Below are positions 31,852 through 39,764 of a stretch of 64,000 nucleotides of DNA, piece by piece. This DNA is from Nocardia vaccinii NBRC 15922 (GTDB taxonomy: Bacteria; Actinomycetota; Actinomycetes; Mycobacteriales; Mycobacteriaceae). Both the position numbers and the translations under genes were made by a program. The notes beneath the pieces are model-generated. The model worked only from the letters and a program-made list of their open reading frames with translations, was not told the DNA's origin and did no database searches. The stretch lies in assembly GCF_001613305.1 (NCBI RefSeq), contig NZ_BDCC01000017.1, positions 242,831 to 306,830 of the forward strand. The letters are read 5' to 3'. Numbering within the stretch: the first letter of the stretch is position 1; the number at the start of each line of letters is the position of its first letter.

Positions 31852-32337
31852 TTATCGCGGAGGCAGTTCCGGCCGCGGCTCACCGGGAGCGGCCGTGCGA
31901 GCCAGGATGCCGAGTGTCGCGCGAAGTGCGCTTTCCGGGATGACCGGGAAGCCGACTCGGTCCTTGATTTCCCGAGGGACCGCCGACCAGTCGTAGTAGG
32001 ACGTCACAAGTGTGCCTGCCTCGATCGGTTCCAGCTGGTAGCCGTAGACGTGTTCCCACTTTCGCCCACCGTGAATGGTCCACGCGATCTCCCGATCGGG
32101 TTCGAACGTGACGATCTCGACAGTGACGTCGTACAGCCCCAGCGGGCGATCGTTGAGAGCTTCGCGGTCCATGTGCACGACGAAGGTGTCACCGGTTCCG
32201 GTGACCACTTCTCCGCTGGCTGCCATCAGCATGCCCGAACTGTCGATGGCGACATGCCCCTGCGGATCACTGAGAATGGCGAAGATCTGGGCTGCGGGCG
32301 CGGCCACAGCCCGCTGTACTCGGAATCGTTCCAACAC
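31852..32337 (-). CDS. SRPBCC/polyketide-cyclase-like protein
   Basis: This 161-residue START/SRPBCC fold protein begins MLERFRVQRAVAAPAAQIFA, then ILSDPQGHVAIDSSG. TVEIVTFEPDREIAWTIHGG, EHVYGYQLEPIEAGTLVTSYY and DWSAVP follow. Such proteins bind hydrophobic ligands or act as cyclases, aromatases or toxins' partners; function here is unknown. It is divergent from the flavin monooxygenase gene at 32440, about 100 bases away. Confidence 0.75.
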   Translation of the reverse strand: MLERFRVQRAVAAPAAQIFAILSDPQGHVAIDSSGMLMAASGEVVTGTGDTFVVHMDREALNDRPLGLYDVTVEIVTFEPDREIAWTIHGGRKWEHVYGYQLEPIEAGTLVTSYYDWSAVPREIKDRVGFPVIPESALRATLGILARTAAPGEPRPELPPR

Positions 32338-32439
32338 AAGAGGATCCTACAAGTGCCGCCGTGGGCACCTGCCGCTGTCGACTGGTTCCAGAAGACCGAA
32401 ACACGCCCCTACCCTGGGTATGTCACGACAGGAGCCGCC

Positions 32440-33744
32440 ATGGCAGAGCAACGCCACCTACATCTGAACCTGGTAGCGAACGATCTCAACTTGCACCAGG
32501 GAGCCTACAAATACGAACGGGCGCAAGGCGTTCCCGAACGCAGCACCTTCGAGCGCCTGCTCGAGTACGGCGCGTTCGGCGACGAGGGCCTGTTCACCGC
32601 CTTGTTCGTCGGCGACATCCCGGGCATGCAGGGGTCTCCGGCATTCGACGGCGGGCCGGCCGAGCCCATCACCGCACTGACCGCGATCTCCCAGCACACC
32701 CAGCACGTCGGCCTGATCGCGACGGCGTCGACGACCTTCTACGACCCGTACAACCTGGCCCGGCTGCTGGCCTCGCTCGACCAGATCTCCGACGGCCGCG
32801 CCGGATACAACGCCGTCACCTCGGTGGTCGATCGGTTCGCACAGAACTACGGCCTGCGACAGCATCCGGATCGCGCGGCGCGCTATCAACGCGCCGACGA
32901 GTTCCTCCAGGTCCTGCGAGCATTGTGGGACAACCGAGCATTGCGTCGTGATCCCGACGGCCTCACCCGGTTCTACGCCGAGCCGATCGACCACCAGGGC
33001 AACCTGTTTCACGTCTCCGGACCACTCAACATCGCGCCCAGCCGACAGCATCGGCCGCTCATCGCGCAGGCCGGCGGGTCGGGACCGGGCATCAAGGTCG
33101 CCGCCAGACATGCCGAGATGGTCTTCACCAACTCCTCCACTCGCGCCGGCGCCGCGGTCTACCGCGAGGCACTGGACAAGGCGCTCATCGAACAGGGCCG
33201 GACTCCGGGTTCGGTCCCGGCCATCCCCGGTCTCATCCCCTACCTCGGCCGGACCGCGAAGGAGGCCGAGGAGAAACTGCGGGAACTGGACAGTCACGTC
33301 GATTGGGAACCCCTCGCACCATTCGCACTGGGACAGTTCGGTATCGACATCCCGCTCGGCGACATCACCGAACCGTTCCCCACCCATCTGCTACCGCGCC
33401 CGGAAGACGTCGAGGAGACGATCAAGAGCACCTTCGGCAACTACGTCGGGCTCTACAACTGGATTCAACAGCACCCCGATGTGACCGTACGCGAGGTCGT
33501 CGCACAGGCGGTCGGCCGCGGCGGGGCGACGCACCGCAAATTCGTAGGCAGCTACGACGAACTCGCCGACGACTTCGCGGCCTGGCACGACGACGGCAAC
33601 GTCGGCGGTTTCAACCTCATGTTCGCAGCGGGCTCGACAGCCATCCGGGAGTTCATCGACGAGGTCGTGCCCCGCCTCGTCGACCGCGGCATCTATCCCA
33701 GCACCCCCACCGATCGCCCGCTGCGAGAACGATTCCGAGACTGA
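32440..33744 (+). CDS. FMN-dependent monooxygenase of the NtaA/SnaA/DszA family
   Basis: This 434-residue luciferase-like protein opens HLHLNLVANDLNLHQGAYKY and has EPITALTAISQHTQHVGLIA, TASTTFYDPYNLARLLASLD, SDGRAGYNAVTSVVDRFAQN and QAGGSGPGIKVAARHAEMVF. These are hallmarks of NtaA/DszA-type two-component flavin monooxygenases (nitrilotriacetate, dibenzothiophene sulfone and related substrates). It needs FMNH2 from a reductase, and none is adjacent. The substrate cannot be assigned. AGGAG lies seven bases before the ATG at 32440; longer in-frame starts are unsupported. Confidence 0.87.
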   Translation: MAEQRHLHLNLVANDLNLHQGAYKYERAQGVPERSTFERLLEYGAFGDEGLFTALFVGDIPGMQGSPAFDGGPAEPITALTAISQHTQHVGLIATASTTFYDPYNLARLLASLDQISDGRAGYNAVTSVVDRFAQNYGLRQHPDRAARYQRADEFLQVLRALWDNRALRRDPDGLTRFYAEPIDHQGNLFHVSGPLNIAPSRQHRPLIAQAGGSGPGIKVAARHAEMVFTNSSTRAGAAVYREALDKALIEQGRTPGSVPAIPGLIPYLGRTAKEAEEKLRELDSHVDWEPLAPFALGQFGIDIPLGDITEPFPTHLLPRPEDVEETIKSTFGNYVGLYNWIQQHPDVTVREVVAQAVGRGGATHRKFVGSYDELADDFAAWHDDGNVGGFNLMFAAGSTAIREFIDEVVPRLVDRGIYPSTPTDRPLRERFRD

Positions 33745-34227
33745 TCAGCGATCCGGCACCGAGATTCGGCGGGAGATCGGGACCGACCCGAGACGATGGT
33801 CCGGCGGCATCCGGCACGCAGCCGGCCCCGTTCTCGTGGGCAGGACGGGGCACGATTCACAGAGCCGGTCGCTGGATCAGCTCCTGTGGTCCGGTGGCCG
33901 GGCAACGCGCCCGCACCGAAGCGCAGTCCCGCGGTGTGCCCTTGCGGACAACCGCGGCGGATATGCGGTCCCTGCCGTTTTCCGACGCCACCTTCGAGAC
34001 AAATCAACGTGCCGAGACCATCCCGGGTACGGGTACATGCTCTTGCCGCATTCGACGCAGCCGCCCAGGTTCTCGACGCCGGTCCCAACGGCTCGCGATC
34101 CTTCTGCCCGGCAACGCTTTCGATCGCGGCGAGCGCACGCACATGCCGATTATCGAGCGATTCGAGTATCAGCGACCCATCCGGATGCCGGAAATGCCGT
34201 CGTCCGCACAGGCCCGGCTTCGAGGCT
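33745..34227. other. Long intergenic region with a gene remnant
   Basis: These 483 bases between two convergent oxidoreductase genes hold no intact gene. The only recognisable element is a methyltransferase-like fragment at about 33889-34011; the rest is uninterpretable. Confidence 0.5.
33889..34011 (+). pseudogene. Fragment resembling a class I SAM methyltransferase
   Basis: One plus-strand frame reads QRARTEAQSRGVPLRTTAAD followed by MRSLPFSDATFE. This closely follows the motif I-to-motif II stretch of class I methyltransferases (usually RARAEA-RGV---ADMRSLPF-DASFD). The upstream Gly-rich motif I and the downstream part of the fold are not recognisable in any frame, so this is a remnant of about 35 codons. 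Confidence 0.4.
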
Positions 34228-35076
34228 TCAAAGCACGGCATCGGCCAGACGGTCGACCTGATCGGGATCGGTGCCGTAGCAGTAGAGCATCACCTCATCG
34301 GCGCCGAGATCTTCGAATTGCCGGATAGCGGAACGGATCTGCTCCGGGGTGGTGAGCATGCCGTCGGCCATGTAGTCGGCGCGGCCGCTGAACTCGTAGT
34401 AGTCGAGAATGGCTCCCCGGGCCTGGTCGATCAACGGCTGTGGACCGAGGACCGCGTTCAGCTGGGCAACGATGCGCGGCGAGCCGGAGCGGCCGTGGTC
34501 GCTCCAGGACTTGCGGGCCAGATCGAAGAGGTTGCCGGCCCAGGAGGGCGCGGCGGCGGCGAGCAACCCGCCACCCCAGCGGCCCACGCGGTCGATGGCG
34601 GCGGGCGCGAAGCCGCCGAACAGCAGTGCCGGACCAGCGGGCGTGACGGGTGCGGGACCGATGGGACCACAGCTGTCGCTGAACCGGTCACCGGACCACA
34701 AGCGTCGCATGACGCCGAGCTGTTGATCCAGGCGACGGCCGCGGGCGCGTACATCGGTACCGCTGGCCTCGTGGTCGTCGTCGCGACCGCCGACACCGAG
34801 ACCGAGCACGAACCGGCCGCCGGACATCAGGTCCAGCGTGGCGACTTGCTTGGCGAGCAATGCGGGATCGCGCAGCGGTGCGATCAGCACCTCGGTCTGC
34901 AGGCGGATGCGGCTGGTGGCACCGGCGAGCATCGCCAGGGTGATCAGCGGTTCCGGGTTGTCGTAGACGAGGCGGTCGAGCAGGCCGAGTGTCGAGAAGT
35001 CGACGGCTTCTGCGCGGCGAGCCCATTCGGGCAGCGTGATGGGAACAGCGATGGGGAGGCCGAGACCGATATGCAT
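34228..35076 (-). CDS. LLM-class F420/FMN-dependent oxidoreductase
   Basis: This 282-residue luciferase-like protein begins MHIGLGLPIAVPITLPEWAR. LITLAMLAGATSRIRLQTEV, LIAPLRDPALLAKQVATLDL and MSGGRFVLGLGVGGRDDDHE follow. The GRFVLGLGVGG block is typical of F420-dependent or FMN-dependent single-chain LLM oxidoreductases of actinobacteria; which cofactor is used is not decided by the sequence. The substrate is unknown. GGAGG precedes the ATG at 35076. Confidence 0.85.
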   Translation of the reverse strand: MHIGLGLPIAVPITLPEWARRAEAVDFSTLGLLDRLVYDNPEPLITLAMLAGATSRIRLQTEVLIAPLRDPALLAKQVATLDLMSGGRFVLGLGVGGRDDDHEASGTDVRARGRRLDQQLGVMRRLWSGDRFSDSCGPIGPAPVTPAGPALLFGGFAPAAIDRVGRWGGGLLAAAAPSWAGNLFDLARKSWSDHGRSGSPRIVAQLNAVLGPQPLIDQARGAILDYYEFSGRADYMADGMLTTPEQIRSAIRQFEDLGADEVMLYCYGTDPDQVDRLADAVL

Positions 35077-35334
35077 GAAATCCTCCGTAGGAGATGGGCG
35101 TGCGTAATCGCGTCGCCCACCCACGCCTACTCGGATGAGGCGGGACTCCCACTCTGCGACTGTGTTTCCTGGAGAGCACCTATCGGGTTGCGGTCACGAT
35201 AGAACGTCCGCTGCGGAACCCGCAAGTTCGCCTTCGAGAGGCCGTCGGGGTGCTGCCCGATGAGAGGCCTCGGTAATGCCGAAGGCCGCGTAATGGGCCT
35301 CATCCCCGGCGCGGGAACTGGCACGGACCTCGGC

Positions 35335-35355
35335 ATGCCTCTAAAATAGAGGCAT
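35335..35355. promoter_or_regulatory. Perfect 9-bp palindrome overlapping a start codon (candidate HxlR operator)
   Basis: Arms ATGCCTCTA (35335-35343) and TAGAGGCAT (35347-35355) flank AAA. The last two bases belong to the ATG at 35354. The operon it precedes encodes an HxlR-type regulator, so autoregulation is likely. Confidence 0.65.
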
Positions 35356-35737
35356 GACCGAAAGTCTGATATTGCAGGTGTGGCAGTCCAAAGACTTCAC
35401 ACAACTGCCGGCCTTGCTCGCCGAGGAGGCGACCTTCTCGAGCCCGGTCGCCGATTACCACGGCCGGGCCCGCGCGGCACACCTGCTGGCCACGATCGCG
35501 ACAGTGCTCGACTCGGTGCACCAGACCCGGCGCTGGACCGACGGACAGCAGGGGATGTTCGCCTTCACCGCACGATTCGCCGACCAGGAACTCCAGGGCG
35601 TACTGCGGGAGGAGCTCTCCGAGACCGGCAGCCTGACCCAGGTGACCCTGTTCCTGCGACCGTATCGGGCACTGCGCGCGGCCATCGCGGAAATGGCACG
35701 ACGACTGGAGGATTCACCCCCGCCGCAAGCGGCGTGA
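35354..35737 (+). CDS. SnoaL/NTF2-like protein
   Basis: This 127-residue protein has an NTF2-like outline: ILQVWQSKDFTQLPALLAEE, ATFSSPVADYHGRARAAHLL, FAFTARFADQELQGVLREEL and a SLTQVTLFLRPYRALRAAIA tail, which is common in actinobacterial SnoaL-like proteins of the nuclear transport factor 2 family. It probably binds a small molecule. Function unknown. The start overlaps the palindrome at 35335-35355. The stop overlaps the next gene (GTGA). Confidence 0.75.
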   Translation: MTESLILQVWQSKDFTQLPALLAEEATFSSPVADYHGRARAAHLLATIATVLDSVHQTRRWTDGQQGMFAFTARFADQELQGVLREELSETGSLTQVTLFLRPYRALRAAIAEMARRLEDSPPPQAA

Positions 35738-36075
35738 TCGTGGCGGCCGAAACACCACGCCCGGGACGCCCGGTCCGCGGATCGACCACCGGGCGCCCGA
35801 TCATGGCCCTGTTCGATCTGCTCGGGCGGCGCTGGGTGCTGCGGGTGATCTGGGAGCTCGAGCGGGCCCCGGGCCCGCTCACCTTCCGCGAACTGCGCAC
35901 CGCATGCGGCGACCTCTCCTCGAGCGTGCTGACCCGTCGACTGTCCGAGCTCACCGAGGCGCGCCTCGTCGAACACGAGCAGGGGTACCGGCTGACCCGC
36001 GCCGGACACACACTCGTCGAGCGGCTCGCACCGCTGACGCAGTGGGCGACGGAGTGGCAGAACGATGATGGATGA
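35734..36075 (+). CDS. HxlR-family transcriptional regulator
   Basis: This 113-residue winged-helix protein has the HxlR core ALFDLLGRRWVLRVIWELER, GPLTFRELRTACGDLSSSVL and TRRLSELTEARLVEHEQGYR, then LTRAGHTLVERLAPL. The GTG at 35734 overlaps the SnoaL stop and adds a Pro/Arg-rich leader; a GTG at 35740 is also possible. The start of the next gene overlaps its stop (ATGA), so the three genes are coupled. It probably represses the operon through the palindrome upstream. It lacks the conserved N-terminal Cys of redox-sensing HxlR proteins. Confidence 0.85.
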   Translation: MIVAAETPRPGRPVRGSTTGRPIMALFDLLGRRWVLRVIWELERAPGPLTFRELRTACGDLSSSVLTRRLSELTEARLVEHEQGYRLTRAGHTLVERLAPLTQWATEWQNDDG

Positions 36076-36980
36076 GTAGCGTCTCGAGTATGGAAAATGA
36101 GGGACCCAGCCGGACGGCGCTCGTGACTGCCTACGCCCGTGCATTTCATCAAATTGCCGACCAGCCGAGGATTCTCACCGATCCGCTGGTGGCACGTCTG
36201 CTGGGTGTCACTGTGGATGAGCTGACCGAATTGGGCCGGCCCGCAGCGGATCGTCCCGGTAGCGGTGTCGTCCCGGAGATCCTGCGGCTGGGTGTCAGTG
36301 ATCGGCCGCGCCGCCTGTTCTTCGCTGCGCGTGCCCGTTTCGCCGAGGATCGTGTGGCCGAGGCCGTCGCGGCCGGCGTGCGACAGGTCGTGATCCTCGG
36401 CGCGGGCCTGGATACCTTCGCCTACCGCAACCCGCATCCCGGTCTGCGTGTATTCGAGGTCGACCATCCCGCTACCCAAGCATGGAAACACCAACGCCTC
36501 GCCGCATCCGGTATCGATCAGCCCGAGCGGTTGACTTTCGTGCCGGTCGACTTCGAAACCGACGCACTGGCAACACGATTGGAGGCCGCCGGATTCACCC
36601 GGACCGATCCGGCCGTATTCGTGTGGCTCGGTGTCATCTTCTATCTGACTCCCGACGCCGCCCGAACCACCCTCGAATACATTGCCGGCCAATCGGAGCC
36701 GGTCGAGGTGATCTTCGACTACCTGCAGTCGGCAGACACCGACGAGGATCGTACGCAGCTGCAGGCGCGTGCACAGCGAGCAGAAACTGTCGGCGAACCC
36801 TGGTTCAGCTACTTCACTCCCGACCACATCGCCGCACAGTTGCACACGCTCGGCTTCACCGACGTCGAAGACCACTCCGCCACGGACCTCATCGCTGGAT
36901 ACCTCGATGGATCCACGGAATTCGAGGGCGAACCACCCCAAGCACTGCGCCCGGTCCGCATACTGCGAGCGAGCCGCTGA
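36072..36980 (+). CDS. Class I SAM-dependent methyltransferase (leucine carboxyl methyltransferase-like, mycobacterial type)
   Basis: This 302-residue protein carries RTALVTAYARAFHQIADQPR, the SAM-binding segment QVVILGAGLDTFAYRNPHPG (about 101-120) and VFEVDHPATQAWKHQRL. The QPERLTFVPVDFE and FVWLGVIFYLTPDAARTTLE blocks are typical of the large actinobacterial family of putative SAM methyltransferases related to leucine carboxyl methyltransferases. The substrate is unknown. It is the last gene of the three-gene operon starting at 35354. Confidence 0.86.
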   Translation: MSSVSSMENEGPSRTALVTAYARAFHQIADQPRILTDPLVARLLGVTVDELTELGRPAADRPGSGVVPEILRLGVSDRPRRLFFAARARFAEDRVAEAVAAGVRQVVILGAGLDTFAYRNPHPGLRVFEVDHPATQAWKHQRLAASGIDQPERLTFVPVDFETDALATRLEAAGFTRTDPAVFVWLGVIFYLTPDAARTTLEYIAGQSEPVEVIFDYLQSADTDEDRTQLQARAQRAETVGEPWFSYFTPDHIAAQLHTLGFTDVEDHSATDLIAGYLDGSTEFEGEPPQALRPVRILRASR

Positions 36981-37020
36981 GGATTCCCGCAATCATCGGA
37001 ATCGCCATCCTGCGGTCGGT

Positions 37021-37449
37021 TCAACATTCGGTGCGGATGAAGACGCGCCGAGTGTCCCCGCCGCTGTTGTGGACCACTACCCACCGTGATGGATACCCGG
37101 GCTGCGGCGAGTGCTCATTGCCGGTGTCCTGTTGGAGCACCGAGGAATTACCGACGTCCTTCCAGTACTTCTGTCGCCAGTCCGGCGGTACCCCGGGTTC
37201 GAAAACTCCGAGCCCGGAACGGGATTCGAAATCCGACACCTCTGCCGCTGACATGTCGACCACCGCCTCCCAGGTTTGGGCGCGAAAGTGGCTGTCATCG
37301 AGATGGGAGATCAGCTTCGCATCTGCGGGAATGGAGAGGCGACCACAGTTCGACACACTCTTCAGAATCGTCGACGGTGCGGCCTCGCAGGCGCTAGCCG
37401 ACACGAAGAGAAGACACACCCCAACCGCGCCGAACCTACGGATCTGCAT
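37021..37449 (-). CDS. Small secreted protein, possible lipoprotein
   Basis: This 142-residue protein has a signal peptide MQIRRFGAVGVCLLFVSASA followed by CEAAPS. The ASAC sequence could be a lipobox but is not canonical. The mature part has five or six Trp, a C-terminal Cys and a DNSGGDTRRVFIRTEC-like end; no family is recognised. AAAGGA precedes the ATG at 37449, which was preferred over an upstream GTG. Its start lies 8 bases after the stop of the 57-residue gene upstream, suggesting co-transcription with the WXG-type protein. GC content is lower than the surroundings. Confidence 0.6.
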   Translation of the reverse strand: MQIRRFGAVGVCLLFVSASACEAAPSTILKSVSNCGRLSIPADAKLISHLDDSHFRAQTWEAVVDMSAAEVSDFESRSGLGVFEPGVPPDWRQKYWKDVGNSSVLQQDTGNEHSPQPGYPSRWVVVHNSGGDTRRVFIRTEC

Positions 37450-37457
37450 ATTTCCTT

Positions 37458-37631
37458 TCACAGTGCGGCACTCCAGAATTTGGATATATCACCGCGAGCC
37501 TTGAAACTGCGAGCCCAACCTGCTTCCTCGAGTTGCCTCATGTCGTTGTTGACTCCGGTTTCGATTATTCCTGTCTTGGATCCGTACGCGGCGCGGTCGT
37601 CGGGCAACGGCGGATCAGAGGGCGGATGCAA
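37458..37631 (-). CDS. Small protein (57 residues) between the WXG-type and secreted-protein genes
   Basis: The frame encodes DDRAAYGSKTGIIETGVNND followed by MRQLEEAGWARSFKARGDIS and KFWSAAL. GGGAG precedes a TTG start at 37631, and the frame overlaps the end of the WXG-type gene by 17 bases. Composition is protein-like, and the stop lies 8 bases from the next ATG. It could be a separate small protein, an antitoxin-like partner, or the displaced C-terminus of the upstream protein after a frameshift. I do not recognise the family. Confidence 0.45.
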   Translation of the reverse strand: MHPPSDPPLPDDRAAYGSKTGIIETGVNNDMRQLEEAGWARSFKARGDISKFWSAAL

Positions 37632-38733
37632 GGCTGTTCTCCCACCAGACATTGTTCTTGTAGCCGTAGCGAAGTGTTCCCAGGTCGACAACGACCTTGC
37701 TGGGTGGATCGAAAAGCTCGCCCGTCGGCTCCGCGACCGGAGTTCCCGGTTCGTATGCGAGGGCTTTGCGGATCCGGCCCATCAGTTCATCGATCGTGTT
37801 GTTCCGGGAGTCCGCGGCCGTGCGAATGGTGTTCACCTTGGCGGTGATCTGGTCTTTGACCGCACTGCTCATCGGACGATCCACGACCTGCGCCCAGGCG
37901 CCTACCGGAAGTGAGAAGCCCAGCATGTTCAATGGCTCTGCCAGTCCCGACGCGACTCCAGCAGCCTGGTTGTAGACCAACCGCTCCAGACATTCGCCGC
38001 CCTTTTCCAGAGTTTTCGCGATGGTGTCCATATCGGCGCCGCGGTTGGAGATCGTGGTGTGGAGCGTGTTCATCGCGGTCGCATACGAACTGGCCGCCGC
38101 GCCCGTCCATTGCGAGGTCAGCCACCGCGAACCGCTGCTGAGGTTGCCCGCAGTCACGGAATCGTTGATGCCGAGTTGCCGGATCCGCTTGCCGATGGTC
38201 TGCACACTCTCCCAATCACCGATCAGAGGCGTGAGGTACAGATCGGCCGGTTTGATCCCGATCGACTGGTTCAGCCGCTCGTCGAATATGGAGACGATCT
38301 CGTGAGCAGCGGTGACAGCCGCTTTGAGAGTGAGGCTTTCGGTCTGGATATGAGGAAGATCGACCGACTGCATCCCGCTGAATCGCAGGATGTCGGTTGG
38401 GCCGGAGGGCAGCGATGGCAGCGACAGCGACGACCCCGCCGAGGCAATGGCTCTGGCCCACGAAGTGTCCTGCTGCTGGAATCCCTTGACCGTGGTGTCG
38501 AGGTCGGTGCCGAAACCCGAGATCTTGTCGTGATTCTGCTGACCGAGCGTCAATATCCGATCCCGGAAATTCTGGAGCGGGGATGTCAATGTGGCCAGCG
38601 CGCCGGTAGTGCCGTCCGGGAGCGATATGCCGGACGATATCTTGGACAGGTTCGACAGCAGAGTTCCGCCGGCGTCGTTCAGGTCTTTGGCGAAGCCGCT
38701 CAGGGCGGCGGATGTAACCGAAACGTCGCTCAT
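37615..38733 (-). CDS. WXG-type protein, candidate type VII secretion substrate
   Basis: This 372-residue protein is strongly helical and has no signal peptide. The N-terminus (MSDVSVTSAALSGFAKDLND) and the middle segment SRWLTSQWTGAAASSYATAM, then NTLHTTISNRGADMDTIAKT (about 198-237), resemble a WXG100-type hairpin with W-T-G at the turn. Ser/Leu-rich coiled regions flank it, and the C-terminal part reads RKALAYEPGTPV. The pattern suggests an ESX/type VII substrate or chaperone, but no ESX core gene is in the window. The ATG at 38733 is preferred over an upstream frame extension. The C-terminus overlaps the small gene at 37458. Confidence 0.55.
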   Translation of the reverse strand: MSDVSVTSAALSGFAKDLNDAGGTLLSNLSKISSGISLPDGTTGALATLTSPLQNFRDRILTLGQQNHDKISGFGTDLDTTVKGFQQQDTSWARAIASAGSSLSLPSLPSGPTDILRFSGMQSVDLPHIQTESLTLKAAVTAAHEIVSIFDERLNQSIGIKPADLYLTPLIGDWESVQTIGKRIRQLGINDSVTAGNLSSGSRWLTSQWTGAAASSYATAMNTLHTTISNRGADMDTIAKTLEKGGECLERLVYNQAAGVASGLAEPLNMLGFSLPVGAWAQVVDRPMSSAVKDQITAKVNTIRTAADSRNNTIDELMGRIRKALAYEPGTPVAEPTGELFDPPSKVVVDLGTLRYGYKNNVWWENSLASAL

Positions 38734-38954
38734 ACGAATCCCGAACCTTCTCGGCCGGGTAGTGATGTGATCCGGTACCGGGATATCCGCCAATACCGAT
38801 GCCCCCCAATGACAATCATGTCGCGATTGTACCCAGCCGAAGGCAGTGTGGACACCTGATCAGCTCGCAGCACCTCCGGCATGTCCGACGCCCCTCCCCG
38901 CTTCCGCAATGCCTCGACCCTCATGAGACGCCGCGGCGCGGTGGATCTCGTTGA

Positions 38955-39506
38955 TCATGAGGCAGGATTTCGGTCGGTGGTTGCGAAGCGGGTTCGACCT
39001 GCCTGTGCAGCAATGAGTTTCGCGACTTGATGTGGTTTCAGGCTGGTGGTGTCGATGACATGTGCTTCCTGGCTGTGCCAGGTGCGGGCGGCGTCGTAAT
39101 CATCCAGGTGGTCGAACCGCCATTGCGAGTGCGGCATTGTCGGGTCGGTGTCGATGCGCCGGATGAGTTCGTCGCGCTCGGCGTGGAGGACGACGTGGCA
39201 GATCGGGATCCCGGCGTTGGTGAGCCCGGTGCGGATCTCCTGCCAGTATCGGTGGACCAGGACGGATTGGGGGACGATGAGGGTACCGCCGACGTAGTCG
39301 AGGATCTGTTTCGCGGCGGACACGACCAGCCCGCGCCAGGGCTGCCAGTCCTGGAAGTCTCGAACGGGCTCGGAGGCCAGGACGTGGCGGAGCATGACGC
39401 CGACTTCCTCGGTGTCGAAGATCCGCGACCCGGGCAGCAGTGCTGCCAATTCTGCCGCGGTGGTGGTTTTCCCGGCTCCGAAGGTTCCGTTCAGCCAGAT
39501 GATCAC
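38955..39506 (-). CDS. TmrB-like P-loop ATPase/kinase
   Basis: This 183-residue protein opens VIIWLNGTFGAGKTTTAAEL, a Walker A motif (GTFGAGKTT) at the very N-terminus, followed by FDTEEVGVMLRHVL. VPQSVLVHRYWQEIRTGL and HVVLHAERDELIRRIDTD fit the TmrB/AAA_18 nucleoside-kinase-like proteins, some of which confer tunicamycin tolerance. No C-terminal partner domain. The GTG at 39506 is preferred because the P-loop should be near the start; a longer frame to 39692 adds unlikely residues. Confidence 0.72.
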   Translation of the reverse strand: MIIWLNGTFGAGKTTTAAELAALLPGSRIFDTEEVGVMLRHVLASEPVRDFQDWQPWRGLVVSAAKQILDYVGGTLIVPQSVLVHRYWQEIRTGLTNAGIPICHVVLHAERDELIRRIDTDPTMPHSQWRFDHLDDYDAARTWHSQEAHVIDTTSLKPHQVAKLIAAQAGRTRFATTDRNPAS

Positions 39507-39764
39507 GGGTTCGAGGGTATCGGGTGCGAGAGGCGAGCGATCCAAGGATGTGATGGTGCCGGCGAATGGCGACGCCGGCTCCGAAGAGAGACCGGGTGGT
39601 GTGTTGTGGCAGCACCCGTCGTGCGGCGAGTGACGGATCGCCCTGCGGCACAGAGGTCTCGGCGAACGGAATCGCCGAGTCCGCTGCCGCACGAACAGCG
39701 GCTGCCCGCTACCGACATCTCTGATGATTTTCCGCGCCGCGCATGATGCGGATACGGAGCGGGA

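Noticed and set aside
33693..34241. 182-codon minus-strand frame in the intergenic region after the NtaA-like gene
   Set aside because: No recognisable domain and no ribosome site; it overlaps the methyltransferase-like remnant on the other strand.
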